Position numbers and translations under genes: made by a program. Below are positions 17,709 to 27,083 of a DNA stretch of 64,000 nt, piece by piece (positions within the stretch are counted from its first letter, which is position 1; every line of letters starts with the position of its first letter). The notes under the pieces were generated by a model. The model saw nothing but the letters and a program-made list of their open reading frames with translations, made no database searches and was not told where the DNA came from. The DNA is from Fusobacterium_C necrophorum_A (lineage in GTDB: Bacteria; Fusobacteriota; Fusobacteriia; Fusobacteriales; Fusobacteriaceae), in assembly GCF_004134945.1 (NCBI RefSeq), contig NZ_SBAP01000006.1, positions 30,462-94,461 on the forward strand, read 5' to 3'.

Positions 17709-18710
17709 ATGAAAATTTTAACAATACAACAACTTGGAAAACAATATCAAAAAAAAGAATGGGCTCTCCGTAATATCCATTTGGAAATACAGGAAGGAGA
17801 ATTTTTAGTTTTGGTAGGTCCCTCCGGTTGCGGAAAATCCACTTTATTGCGTTTGATTGCAGGTTTAGAAGAAAGTACGGAGGGAGAAATTCTCTTTCAT
17901 TCCAAGAACAAAGATATTGCCATGGTCTTTCAACATTATACTCTCTATCCTCATATGACGGTCTATGAAAATCTGGCTTTTCCTTTAAAGATGAAGGCTT
18001 GGACTTCCCGAGAAATTCAAAATAAAATTACAGAAATCGCAGATACTTTGGAAATCCGAACCCTGCTTCAAAGAAAGCCGAATGAACTTTCCGGCGGACA
18101 GAAACAAAGAGTGGCTCTCGGAAGAGCTATGGTACGGGAAGCGAATATTTTTTTATTTGATGAAGCCTTGGCAAATCTCGATGCCAATTTAAGAACTCAA
18201 ATGCGTTATGAATTACTCTCCCTTCAAAAAAAAATCAAAAAGACTTTTCTTTATGTCACCCACGATCAAATCGAAGCGATGACCATGGCGGACAGAATTG
18301 TAGTAATGAAGGAGGGACAAATTGAACAAATTGGCAGCCCGAAAGAAATATATTTGAATCCCAAAACTGCATTTGTCGCTCGTTTTCTGGGAAATCCCGC
18401 TATGAATTTTCTTCCTCAGGAAGAATATATCTTGGGAATTCGTCCCGAAGACATCCTCATCACGGAAGAAAAAAAGAAAGAGTCTTTTCCTTTTTTGGTA
18501 GAATTTTCAGAATTTTTAGGAACACATTCCTATTTACACGGTACTGTAGAAAATACTCCTTTCCTTATCGAAATTCCCATTCAAGCGGAATATAAAAAAG
18601 GGGAGACTCTCTTTTTGGACTTTCCCCCTACAAAACGCTATTACTTTGATATCACGACAGGACGAAGAATCCGACTGTCCCCGATACAACAATCAAAAGA
18701 ATCGGATTGA
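17709..18710 (+). CDS. Orphan ABC transporter ATP-binding protein, MalK/UgpC/MsmK type
   Basis: About 333 residues. Walker A GPSGCGKST, signature LSGGQKQRVALGRA, Walker B LFDEALANLD (Ala where Pro is usual) and the switch His in YVTHDQ are present. The C-terminal TOBE-like beta domain (GIRPEDI) is that of sugar importers. AGAGGA leads to the ATG at 17709; the ATG at 17694 lacks an RBS. No permease or binding protein is next to it, so it is probably a shared motor for carbohydrate importers coded elsewhere. Its 3' end overlaps the convergent chromate-transporter gene by 59 bp. Confidence 0.88.
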   Translation: MKILTIQQLGKQYQKKEWALRNIHLEIQEGEFLVLVGPSGCGKSTLLRLIAGLEESTEGEILFHSKNKDIAMVFQHYTLYPHMTVYENLAFPLKMKAWTSREIQNKITEIADTLEIRTLLQRKPNELSGGQKQRVALGRAMVREANIFLFDEALANLDANLRTQMRYELLSLQKKIKKTFLYVTHDQIEAMTMADRIVVMKEGQIEQIGSPKEIYLNPKTAFVARFLGNPAMNFLPQEEYILGIRPEDILITEEKKKESFPFLVEFSEFLGTHSYLHGTVENTPFLIEIPIQAEYKKGETLFLDFPPTKRYYFDITTGRRIRLSPIQQSKESD

Positions 18711-19179
18711 TTTTGGTTAAAATTCCGGAAAGTACAACAGCGATAAATACCATATAAGTCATGGGATGACTGAAATTTTCCGGATGCAACAAAGAGAATC
18801 CGGCTCCCAAGACCAAGCCCAGCACGACCGGTCTTAAAGAAAGAAAAATTCTCTTGACAATCAGTGAATCCTGAAATCTTTGTAAACACAAGGAAATACC
18901 GACTAAAATAAAAATGGAAGGGAGAACGACTCCCGTCGTAGAGCAAAGGGAACCAAAAACACTTCCCGTTACCTTGTAGCCTATAAAAGTGGCGGAGTTA
19001 ATCCCTATCGGTCCCGGTGTTACCTGAGATACCGCAACAATTTCCGTAAATTCAGAAAGGGTGACCCATTGGTATTTTTCAATCACTTCCTGTTGTATCA
19101 AACTTAGGACAGCATAACCTCCACCAAAACTAAACAGTCCAATTTTTAAGAATACCAAAAAAAGATGTATATAAATCAT
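18652..19179 (-). CDS. Chromate transporter family protein, second half (short-chain CHR)
   Basis: 175-residue membrane protein with the CHR-domain signature FLKIGLFSFGGGYAVLSLIQ and SQVTPGPIGINSATFIGY. It overlaps the preceding CHR gene by the ATGA junction, so the two halves are translationally coupled and likely make a heterodimer equal to one full ChrA. Actual substrate is uncertain. The 3' end overlaps the convergent ATPase gene. Confidence 0.85.
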   Translation of the reverse strand: MIYIHLFLVFLKIGLFSFGGGYAVLSLIQQEVIEKYQWVTLSEFTEIVAVSQVTPGPIGINSATFIGYKVTGSVFGSLCSTTGVVLPSIFILVGISLCLQRFQDSLIVKRIFLSLRPVVLGLVLGAGFSLLHPENFSHPMTYMVFIAVVLSGILTKINPILLIVVSGTVGFFVLS

Positions 19180-19715
19180 TTTTTATCCCTCCAAGCATAG
19201 TACAAATTTCCTACAATCATCGTAAAAATGATAATCCAAATAGGAGAGATGGTGTTTGTTCCAATTAAAACGGCTACAAGTAAAGGAATCCAATACTGTT
19301 TCCAGTTTAATTTTGTCGATCTGCATAATTTATATACAGCAATAAAAATCAATCCAACCGTAGCAGGTTTTACTCCAAAAAAAATCTGTTGAAATAATTT
19401 TGCTTCCCGATATTGAATGATAACCGTACTTAAGCATAATATAATCAAAAAAGAGGGCAGGACAGCTCCTAAGACAGCTGCCGCAATTCCTAAAGCACCT
19501 GAAATTCGATATCCTGTCATAATGGAGGTATTTACCGCCAACACACCCGGACTGGATTGAGCAATGGCAAGAGCATCTAAAAACTCTTCATCCGTCAACC
19601 ATTTTTTCTTGCTCACAATTTCATCTTGCATCAGGGGGATCATTGCATATCCCCCACCTAAGGTAAAAGCTCCAATCTTAAAAAACGCCCAAAATAATTC
19701 GACCTCTTTCTTCAT
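19176..19715 (-). CDS. Chromate transporter family protein, first half (short-chain CHR)
   Basis: 179 residues with FFKIGAFTLGGGYAMIPLMQ, SSPGVLAVNTSIMTGY and several hydrophobic segments. Pairs with the next gene (see there). It starts 17 bp after coaBC, as part of the long leftward operon. Confidence 0.85.
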   Translation of the reverse strand: MKKEVELFWAFFKIGAFTLGGGYAMIPLMQDEIVSKKKWLTDEEFLDALAIAQSSPGVLAVNTSIMTGYRISGALGIAAAVLGAVLPSFLIILCLSTVIIQYREAKLFQQIFFGVKPATVGLIFIAVYKLCRSTKLNWKQYWIPLLVAVLIGTNTISPIWIIIFTMIVGNLYYAWRDKK

Positions 19716-19731
19716 AATCTTCTACTTCCTT

Positions 19732-20904
19732 TTATAAAATATTCTTCCAAATATCATAAGCCAATTCTTCTTTGGCTTTCTCTTGGATTTCTACTTTGTT
19801 TCCTCCTTTTTTCAAAATACTGACCGTATTTTTCTCTTGATTCATTGTTTTCGAGTCGTTTGCAACAATGCAATCCAAATTCTTCTTTTCCAATTTCCGA
19901 CTTGCATTTTCTTCAATATCATTTGTTTCCGCAGCAAAGCCGATTAACATTTGATGAGATTTTCTTTTTCCCATTTCCAATAAAATATCAGGGTTTCTTT
20001 CCAAGTCGATTCTTAAATCTCCTTCTTTTTTCTTAATCTTAATAGGAGAATATTCTTTCGGTCTGTAATCTGCAACTGCGGAACAGGAAACAAAAATATC
20101 ACAGTACTCAAAACGTTTCTCCACTTCCTGATACATCTCTCTTGCTCCTCGTACGGAGACAAATTCCTCTAATCTTCTCGGCTTTTGTAGCTTTGTCGGT
20201 CCGGAAATCAAAGATACTTTTGCTCCTCCCGCCACTGCGGCTTTTGCCAAAGCATAGGCCATTTTTCCACTGGAACGATTGGAAATATAACGAATGGGAT
20301 CTATCGCTTCTTCGGTAGGACCTCCCGTAATCAAAACTTTTTTATCTTCCAATTTTCCCGCCAACTGTCTGGACAGAAAATAAGCTTCTATCTCCCAAAT
20401 GACCTCTTCTTCCTTTTCCAACTTTCCCTTTCCTATATCCTCACAAGCCAACATTCCCTCTGCCGCTTCAATAAAATGATAATGATATTTTTTTAATTTT
20501 TGAATATTTTCATATAAAATCGGATTTTCATACATTTGAACATTCATCGCCAAGGCAAAAAAGACCGGTTTATTGGTTGCGGCTATGACAGTCGATAACA
20601 TATCATCTGCAATTCCATTGGCAATCTTTCCCACGATATTATAAGTTGCCGGTAACACTACCACCACATCCGCCCAATGTGCTAAAGAAATATGCTCTAC
20701 CTCATAATGGGATTTTTCATGCCACATATCCACATACACTGTATTCTTGGATAAGGTTTCCAAAGTCAAAGGTGTAATAATTTTTGTTGCATTTTCCGTC
20801 ATAATCACCTTGACTTCATAGCCTTTTTTTTTCAGTAGGGAAGTGAAATTGGCAGCTTTATAAGCGGCAATTCCTCCTGTAACCCCCAATAAAATTTTTT
20901 TCAT
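19732..20904 (-). CDS. coaBC: Bifunctional phosphopantothenoylcysteine decarboxylase / phosphopantothenate-cysteine ligase
   Basis: 390 residues. The N-terminal flavin domain (GVTGGIAAYKA, HISLAHWADVVVVLPATYN, AMNVQMY) is CoaC; the C-terminal Rossmann-like part (VLITGGPTEEAIDPIRYISN, KMAYALAKAA, KEYSPIKIKK) is CoaB. It catalyses two consecutive steps of coenzyme A synthesis. GGGAGAAAGG precedes the ATG. It lies 10 bp after the coiled-coil gene. Confidence 0.95.
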   Translation of the reverse strand: MKKILLGVTGGIAAYKAANFTSLLKKKGYEVKVIMTENATKIITPLTLETLSKNTVYVDMWHEKSHYEVEHISLAHWADVVVVLPATYNIVGKIANGIADDMLSTVIAATNKPVFFALAMNVQMYENPILYENIQKLKKYHYHFIEAAEGMLACEDIGKGKLEKEEEVIWEIEAYFLSRQLAGKLEDKKVLITGGPTEEAIDPIRYISNRSSGKMAYALAKAAVAGGAKVSLISGPTKLQKPRRLEEFVSVRGAREMYQEVEKRFEYCDIFVSCSAVADYRPKEYSPIKIKKKEGDLRIDLERNPDILLEMGKRKSHQMLIGFAAETNDIEENASRKLEKKNLDCIVANDSKTMNQEKNTVSILKKGGNKVEIQEKAKEELAYDIWKNIL

Positions 20905-20914
20905 CCTTTCTCCC

Positions 20915-21595
20915 CTATTTTTCTCTTTGTTCTAAATAATATTGCTCTCTTTTTTCTTGGACTTCTCGGATAAAATCTTCATCACAACCATACTGTGTCA
21001 AAATATTCAAGTCCACTCGATCTAAATCATCCATATATTCCAAATAATATTCCGAGAAAAATTGAAGTAATTTTTTTCCACGTCCAAAAATCTTGCTTAA
21101 TTTTTCCCCCTTATTTCGATAAGTAGCTATTTCCCAATCATAGTGATCCTGTAAATAGTCTGCATGTCTTTTCAAAGCCTCTTCTCCGTTTTTTAAGGCT
21201 GCAATGTCCTCTTGAAGGCTGGAGAAAGGAACATCAGAAATAAAAACATAACCTTTTTCCGACAAAAAGTCCAATACTTCATGAAATCTGGAAGAGGAAT
21301 AGAGTTTCGACAGCTCCACTTTATATTTAAAGTACTGTTTTTTTACAGGAATTCCAAAAGATTTTAAAACAGAGTTTAAACGATTTATCTCTTCTCTGCT
21401 CTCTTTTACATTTTTTTCAAAGATTTCCAACTGTCTTGGCTTTATCTTTGAAGAATTATTCGCAGTTTCCAGTTCCAAGATAAGTCTTTCAATTTCTTTT
21501 TCTTTTCCCAATAACTTTTCTTCCAATTTCTCAATTTTTTCAAGATTTTCTTTCTCTGTTCCCTTTTTTCCAAACAATGAATTTAATAGACTCAT
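20915..21595 (-). CDS. Conserved hypothetical coiled-coil protein
   Basis: About 226 residues, not recognised. It starts MSLLNSLFGKKGTEKENL and carries a heptad-like coiled coil through about residue 80, then a mixed alpha/beta region (SEKGYVFISDVPFSSLQEDI) and a charged C-terminal helix. No signal peptide or membrane helix. A longer frame begins at 21652, but GGAGGAG sits just before the ATG at 21595. It lies between the DNA methylase and coaBC in the housekeeping operon; no nuclease motif (PD-(D/E)XK, HNH, GIY-YIG) was seen. Confidence 0.7.
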   Translation of the reverse strand: MSLLNSLFGKKGTEKENLEKIEKLEEKLLGKEKEIERLILELETANNSSKIKPRQLEIFEKNVKESREEINRLNSVLKSFGIPVKKQYFKYKVELSKLYSSSRFHEVLDFLSEKGYVFISDVPFSSLQEDIAALKNGEEALKRHADYLQDHYDWEIATYRNKGEKLSKIFGRGKKLLQFFSEYYLEYMDDLDRVDLNILTQYGCDEDFIREVQEKREQYYLEQREK

Positions 21596-21661
21596 GGCTC
21601 CTCCTTCTTCAAACGTTTTTTTCATTATAAAATAAATTGCAATAAGATTCAACCATTTCTT

Positions 21662-23107
21662 TCATATTTTGAAATAATTCTCTATTTTTTGCTGTCTTTC
21701 TCTGGAATATTTTTCAGTTTGTAATCTTGCTAAATCCGATATCTCTTGTCTTTCCACGATATTTTGAGGATAATAGATAGGAACTTTCATCAAGGGTTTG
21801 CTATAAAATTCTAAGAGATTCCCTTTCTTTTTTCCACAATGTCGATACCAAAAAGAAAACAAAGAAGAATTTAAATATGCCAAAATATAAAATAAATCTA
21901 CATTTTTTTCTTTGGGAAGAAAATAATAAATATCCGCGCTTCCATAAACTTCTTCTTCGGAATAAGCAAACCAGTTTCCTTTACAACGTTGTCTTCCCAG
22001 AATTTTAGGACCTTGAAACATTCTTTCCTCCCTTGCCCATTGCAAATTCCACCACGCTATTTTTCCCAATTGTACTTCTCTTCTTTTTTCCAATTTTTCT
22101 CGGTAGGGAGAAAGATATTTTTCTAAAATCTCCTTCCATTCTCTTTTTTCATCTAGATACAAAATCCAAAATTCTTCCTGCTTTTGCAAAGAATAGGAAA
22201 AAATATCCTTGTTTTTATAAAAAGGTTTTAAATATTCTCCCAATTCTTCTTCGTAATGAGAAAATACAAAAGCTTTGTCACAACCGCTGACAATTCCCTG
22301 CTTAATTTCCAACAAATCTCCCAGACGGTAATTTGCCTTTTCCTCAATGGATCGCAACTGTTTTTGAATATCCGGATGCCAAAGATAAATATTTCCATTT
22401 CTTTCGTAAATTTCTTCCTGCTTCAAAAAAAAACTTCTTTCCTTCTCCTGAATGAAAACGGGACTTCCTTTTTTTCCTTTTCTCCAAACAAAGAGCAAAT
22501 TGTGCTGTCCTAAAGCTCCTTCAAACAAAGACATATGATAGTCTTGAAAATACAAAAACTCTCCCTTTTCCTGTAAGGTTTTTCGAAGTATCTTAGCTCC
22601 GTCCGCAACAAGCCAGTAATCCGTTGTCAAATAAACTAAAATTCCTTCCTTTTTCAATAAATCAACCGCTTTTTCGATAAAGAAATACAGATAATCCATT
22701 TTTCCCTCATAATACTTTTTTCCAAACTCCGTTTTCTTTAAATTTTCAAAAATTTCTTTATGATTTTTTTCTCCCAGATAGGGAGGATTCCCCAAAATGA
22801 TATCAAAGCATTCTTCTGTTTTTAATCCCAGACTGTCCTCACAGGAAAAAAAACTTTCTTCCTCCGTCAGTCTTGCCTTCGCTTCTACAATAGCCTTCTC
22901 ATCAATATCATATCCATAATACTTCACTCCGGTCTTTTTCTTCCGTTCTCTGCTATACTTCAAAAAAGCGGTCAATAAATTTCCGTTTCCGCAAGATAAA
23001 TCGGCAAGTTGCCATTCTTCCCGTAAGGGAGCATATTGAAATGCCAGTTCCGCCATTTGCCGGCTCTCCGGTTCCGGAGTATAAATCACATAATGTTTTT
23101 TACCCAT
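21662..23107 (-). CDS. Orphan N6-adenine DNA methyltransferase (TaqI/Eco57I-like)
   Basis: 481 residues. SAM-binding motif I LADLSCGNGNLL, GYDIDE, and catalytic motif IV ILGNPPYLG near residue 108 mark gamma-type N6-adenine methylases. The C-terminal half (GDLLEIKQGIVSG..., ILGRQRCKGNWF, YILAYLNSSLFSFW) resembles the target-recognition domain of TaqI-class enzymes. The protein is too short to hold a type IIG nuclease, and neither neighbour looks like a restriction enzyme. The ATG overlaps the murJ stop, so it is part of the polA-to-chrA operon. Confidence 0.87.
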   Translation of the reverse strand: MGKKHYVIYTPEPESRQMAELAFQYAPLREEWQLADLSCGNGNLLTAFLKYSRERKKKTGVKYYGYDIDEKAIVEAKARLTEEESFFSCEDSLGLKTEECFDIILGNPPYLGEKNHKEIFENLKKTEFGKKYYEGKMDYLYFFIEKAVDLLKKEGILVYLTTDYWLVADGAKILRKTLQEKGEFLYFQDYHMSLFEGALGQHNLLFVWRKGKKGSPVFIQEKERSFFLKQEEIYERNGNIYLWHPDIQKQLRSIEEKANYRLGDLLEIKQGIVSGCDKAFVFSHYEEELGEYLKPFYKNKDIFSYSLQKQEEFWILYLDEKREWKEILEKYLSPYREKLEKRREVQLGKIAWWNLQWAREERMFQGPKILGRQRCKGNWFAYSEEEVYGSADIYYFLPKEKNVDLFYILAYLNSSLFSFWYRHCGKKKGNLLEFYSKPLMKVPIYYPQNIVERQEISDLARLQTEKYSRERQQKIENYFKI

Positions 23108-24567
23108 TAGAAAATCTCCCTTCCTTTCTTATAGAACAATGGTGCCCAGCACAAAAGATATATTATGGAAAAAACCAGAAATTTTAATAGGGTATATGGA
23201 AAATATCGACTGATACCGTAGGCCAGGAAAGAAGCCGATATTGAAATTCCTACTATTTTGATGCAGGAGATAAAAGCCAAAGAAATATATTTTTTATGAA
23301 AGTGAATCCACAGAGCAAAAAAATTACAACAGGAAGCAATTGACGTTGCGAGAGCCAGCCCCCGATATTCCATTTTCTGAATAAGCAGAGCATTCAATAC
23401 AATGTTGATGAGAATCGCCATAATGGAATATCTTGCCGGTCGTCGATTATCTCCCAAAGCATAGAAACCTTTGCTTAAAAATTGTACTCCCACATAGGCA
23501 TACAATCCCAGAGAATAGAATAAAAGTGCTTCTGCAGTAATTATGACGGCATTTTCTCCAAATTTTCCGTAGGAAAACAAAAGACGAATGACTTCCTTTG
23601 CATACAAAACACAAACTATCATGGAAGGAACTACTAAAAATAATAAGATGTTAAAACCTCTTTCCAATTCTCTTTGAATTTTGATATGGTCCTTTTTAGC
23701 AGCAGCTTTGGAAAGAGACGGAAAGACCACATTGGAGATGGAAACTCCAAAAACTCCGACAGGCAGCAAATACACCCTGCTTGCATTTTCCAAAGCGGTA
23801 ACCCCTCCGACTGCCAGAAAAGAAGCAAAAAATTGATCCACTATCGTATTGACCTGTCTGGCGACAATTCCTACCAACATAGGAAGCAATCGATAGGCTA
23901 AAAGTCCTAGATACTTATCTTTCCACTGAACCCGAAAAGAATGTCTCCCTATTTTTTTCCAAAGAGGAAAAAAAACAACAAAAAATTGAAAGATCCCTCC
24001 GATCAAGACTCCAAAAGCAAGGGCATAAATACCATAGCTTTTCGAAAAAAACATGGCGGAAAGAATAATGGAGAGATTGAAAAAAATAGAGGTGGAGGCG
24101 GGAAGCAAAAACTCTCCAAAATTATTTAAAATAGCTCCTATCATTCCGGAAAGGGAAATAAATAAAAAATAAAAAGACATAATTTTTAACAGAATGGATG
24201 CCAAATTTTTCGTTTGTTCCGGAAAACCGACTACAATAAAATCAATAATCGGATTGGATAAAAAAATTGTTCCCACACTGATGACAAAACTAAATAAAAA
24301 AACAAGATTCAATACGGAAAAAATATAGTCCCTTCCTTTTTCCTCTCCTTCCTGTTCACATTTTTGATTGTATAGGGGAATAAAAGTATTTCCCAGAGCT
24401 CCCTCTCCCAACAATTGACGAAAAAAATTGCTTATTTTAAAGGCACTAAAATAAGCATCTGTTACATAGGAAGAACCGAAATAATAAGCAATCAGAGAGC
24501 CTCGTAAAAGTCCCAATATTCTACTTATCATTGTAATTATCATGGTTCCTATTGAGCTTTTAAACAT
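23107..24567 (-). CDS. murJ: Lipid II flippase MurJ (MviN family)
   Basis: 486 residues and about 14 hydrophobic segments. Opens with SSIGTMIITMISRILGLLRG and includes YFGSSYVTDAYFSAFKI, FFRQLLGEGALGNTFIPLY and LPVGVFGVSISNVVFPSLS, all typical of MurJ. Moves lipid II across the inner membrane for peptidoglycan synthesis. AGGAG precedes the ATG. It overlaps scpA by 19 bp. Confidence 0.94.
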   Translation of the reverse strand: MFKSSIGTMIITMISRILGLLRGSLIAYYFGSSYVTDAYFSAFKISNFFRQLLGEGALGNTFIPLYNQKCEQEGEEKGRDYIFSVLNLVFLFSFVISVGTIFLSNPIIDFIVVGFPEQTKNLASILLKIMSFYFLFISLSGMIGAILNNFGEFLLPASTSIFFNLSIILSAMFFSKSYGIYALAFGVLIGGIFQFFVVFFPLWKKIGRHSFRVQWKDKYLGLLAYRLLPMLVGIVARQVNTIVDQFFASFLAVGGVTALENASRVYLLPVGVFGVSISNVVFPSLSKAAAKKDHIKIQRELERGFNILLFLVVPSMIVCVLYAKEVIRLLFSYGKFGENAVIITAEALLFYSLGLYAYVGVQFLSKGFYALGDNRRPARYSIMAILINIVLNALLIQKMEYRGLALATSIASCCNFFALWIHFHKKYISLAFISCIKIVGISISASFLAYGISRYFPYTLLKFLVFSIIYLLCWAPLFYKKGREIF

Positions 24568-25235
24568 TTTCTGACTCCTTCTCGTTCTATTTCAATTTTT
24601 CCGTCTTTATACAATTCTAAAATAGCTAAAAAGATGTAAATCAAGTGCATTCTATTTTCTGCAAACTCAAACAACTCGGAAAAAGAATACTCCTGTTGAT
24701 AAATCCGTAAATAAAGTTGATCCATTTCTTCTCGCAAAGAATATGCCTTATCCAAGCTCAATTCCAAATATTCTTTATCTTCCCATTGCTCTGAATATTT
24801 TTGATACATTCGATACAAATCACTGCTTCCAAAATGAAGTAAATCGTACTCTTTATTTATTTTCTTAATAATTTTTCGACCCTCTCCACGGGAATATGAA
24901 ATATTATATTCTTTTTCAAAAAGGCTCAGTTGTACTCCCAATTCTTTGAAAATCTTATATTCTTCCAAACGTCCACGCAATTCTTCTTCTCTTTCTTTTT
25001 CTTTTTCCAACTTCAAAAGAGAAAGAGCTTTCATTTCCAGAAGTTCTGAAGCAACCACTAAAAATTCCGCCTTCAATTCCAAATGTTCTTCTTTGGCTTG
25101 AGAAATCAGTTCCAAATATTCATCAATCAATTCGGAGATTTGAATTTCCGCTATTTTTACTTTCTTTTTTTCTATCAATTGTAACAAGAGATCCAAAGGT
25201 CCCTCAAAATTCTCCAATTTTAATACAACTTCCAT
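24549..25235 (-). CDS. scpA: Segregation and condensation protein A
   Basis: 228 residues. The N-terminus KLENFEGPLDLLLQLIEKKKVKIAEI and the motif EFLVVASELLEMKALSLL are diagnostic for the ScpA kleisin. Binds Smc heads with ScpB for chromosome condensation. No scpB is next to it. It overlaps ribF by 32 bp and murJ by 19 bp. Confidence 0.93.
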   Translation of the reverse strand: MEVVLKLENFEGPLDLLLQLIEKKKVKIAEIQISELIDEYLELISQAKEEHLELKAEFLVVASELLEMKALSLLKLEKEKEREEELRGRLEEYKIFKELGVQLSLFEKEYNISYSRGEGRKIIKKINKEYDLLHFGSSDLYRMYQKYSEQWEDKEYLELSLDKAYSLREEMDQLYLRIYQQEYSFSELFEFAENRMHLIYIFLAILELYKDGKIEIEREGVRKCLKAQ

Positions 25236-26169
25236 TTTTCAACTCTTTCGAACGCTTTGTCCACACAGCAACATCATTGGCAATACAGGCTATCAGTTCC
25301 TCTACGCTGTCAAATTTTTCTTCCTTTCTCAGATATTTCATAAGCTCAATATACATCTTTTTCCCGTAAATATCCTCATCAAAATCCAAAATATGAACTT
25401 CCAAACTGAATTCTCCGGGTTTTAAAGTAGGATTTACTCCCACATTGATCACTCCATAACGAATTCTGTCTTCTCCTTCCAATTGAAGCTTGGCTCCATA
25501 AATTCCGAAGGGAGGATACAGTCTATCTTTGATTTGAATATTTGCCGTTGGAAAACCTAATTTTCTTGCTATTTTTTTTCCATGAACGACTTCTCCAATC
25601 ACAATCATAGGATGTCCTAACAATTTCAATGCTTTGGCGAATTGTCCTGTCATCATGGATTTTCGAATCAAGGTGGAACTGATGACTTCTTCTTCTGAAG
25701 TAATCGCCTTCAATTCATGTACGCAAATCCCTTCTCCTCTTCCTAAGTATGCCAAATCTTTCGTTTTAGCAACTCCGCCTTTTCCAAAGGAAAAATTGAA
25801 ACCTACAAAAATTTCCTCCACTCCTAACTTTTGTTTTAGAAGTTTCACAAATTCCAAGGGAGTCAAATCTGCAAAATTTTGAGTAAAAGGTTGCAGTACG
25901 ACATAGTCCACTCCCATTTTTTCCAACATAAATAATTTTTCTTCATTGGTATTGATATATTTGACACTTCTTCCGTCTTTTCGTAACAATTCCATAGGAT
26001 GATTTTGAAAGGTAAATACCACAGATACCCCATTTTTTTCTTCTGCTCTTTCCCTTGCCTTGCGAATAATAGTTCTATGCCCGGTATGCAAGCCGTCAAA
26101 ATTGCCAATAGCGACATAAGATTTTTGTAAGTTTTCTTTTATCTCCAATATATTTTTAATTACCTTCAT
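25204..26169 (-). CDS. ribF: Bifunctional riboflavin kinase / FAD synthetase
   Basis: 321 residues. FMN adenylyltransferase domain with IGNFDGLHTGH (22-32) and VGFNFSFGKGG and SSTLIRK; C-terminal riboflavin kinase with GHPMIVIGEVVHGKKIARKLGFPTANI split across the domain joint. Makes FMN and FAD. The operon position after whiA is typical of Fusobacteria-like order (my recollection). Confidence 0.95.
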   Translation of the reverse strand: MKVIKNILEIKENLQKSYVAIGNFDGLHTGHRTIIRKARERAEEKNGVSVVFTFQNHPMELLRKDGRSVKYINTNEEKLFMLEKMGVDYVVLQPFTQNFADLTPLEFVKLLKQKLGVEEIFVGFNFSFGKGGVAKTKDLAYLGRGEGICVHELKAITSEEEVISSTLIRKSMMTGQFAKALKLLGHPMIVIGEVVHGKKIARKLGFPTANIQIKDRLYPPFGIYGAKLQLEGEDRIRYGVINVGVNPTLKPGEFSLEVHILDFDEDIYGKKMYIELMKYLRKEEKFDSVEELIACIANDVAVWTKRSKELKNGSCIKIGEF

Positions 26170-26180
26170 TGTCTTTCCTT

Positions 26181-27071
26181 TTATGCTTCTTCCTTTAATT
26201 TTTCATAAATTCCTTCAATTCTGCGAAAGCGATTTCGAATTCCGGATTTTGATATTCCGATAAAATCTGCCAATTCCTGTAAGCTACTTTCCGGATGTTC
26301 CAAACGAACCTTCACCGCTTCCAATAAAACGGGAGTTAAATTATGAAGTCCCATATTTTTTTCTATATATTCTATCATTTTTATTTGATAATTTCCAGTG
26401 TTTAGAGTTTTCGTTTCATTTGCCACTTCCCAATTCATTTCTCGAATCGTTTTATTTTTTAAATCTTTCATCATTGTTGTTTCTTCATAGGAAAAGAACT
26501 GCTTCATCGCTCCCATCAATACCAACATGTCCATAATATCTTCCGAATTTCTCAAATACACTAAGCTTTTATTTCTCTTTTTCGTAATAAATACTTTTTT
26601 CTTATTCTGAAGTAAAATATGATAAAAATCCTCCGCAATTTCTTTCTTATCAATGAAAAAATCCATAGCATATTCTTTCTTGGGATCTTTCATATAGCCG
26701 CAAGCCAGGAACATTCCCTTAATATAACCTTTTAAAATTTCTTCATGAGAGATAATATCAATATATCGAAATTGCAACATACTCAGAAATTCTTTCATTC
26801 CTTTTTGTCGAAATACTTGAATACTAAAAACATTGTGTTCTCCAAGCTTATTGCAAATGGAATATTTAATTCCGATTTTCAAGCTTGTGACTTCTTTTAA
26901 CAAGGAGTAGACTCTTTTTGCCAGAAAAGAATTCTCTACTCGTAGATTAATCTCGTATTCTCCTATGGCAGCTTTGCTTTGAAAAATGCCATACAGCTCT
27001 GCCAACTTTTCTAAATTGGTAATACTTCCCTTGCTTGTAATCTCCGTTTTTACCTGAGAACTATAAGACAT
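26181..27071 (-). CDS. whiA: DNA-binding protein WhiA
   Basis: 296 residues. N-terminal LAGLIDADG-like homing-endonuclease fold lacking nuclease use, and C-terminal helix-turn-helix (SSLQELADFIGISKSGIRNRFRRI). WhiA is a conserved regulator linked to division and, in actinomycetes, sporulation; in a non-sporing Gram-negative it is presumably a growth or division regulator. AAGGAG precedes the ATG. Lies 12 bp after polA. Confidence 0.92.
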   Translation of the reverse strand: MSYSSQVKTEITSKGSITNLEKLAELYGIFQSKAAIGEYEINLRVENSFLAKRVYSLLKEVTSLKIGIKYSICNKLGEHNVFSIQVFRQKGMKEFLSMLQFRYIDIISHEEILKGYIKGMFLACGYMKDPKKEYAMDFFIDKKEIAEDFYHILLQNKKKVFITKKRNKSLVYLRNSEDIMDMLVLMGAMKQFFSYEETTMMKDLKNKTIREMNWEVANETKTLNTGNYQIKMIEYIEKNMGLHNLTPVLLEAVKVRLEHPESSLQELADFIGISKSGIRNRFRRIEGIYEKLKEEA

Positions 27072-27083
27072 TTGAACTCCTTT

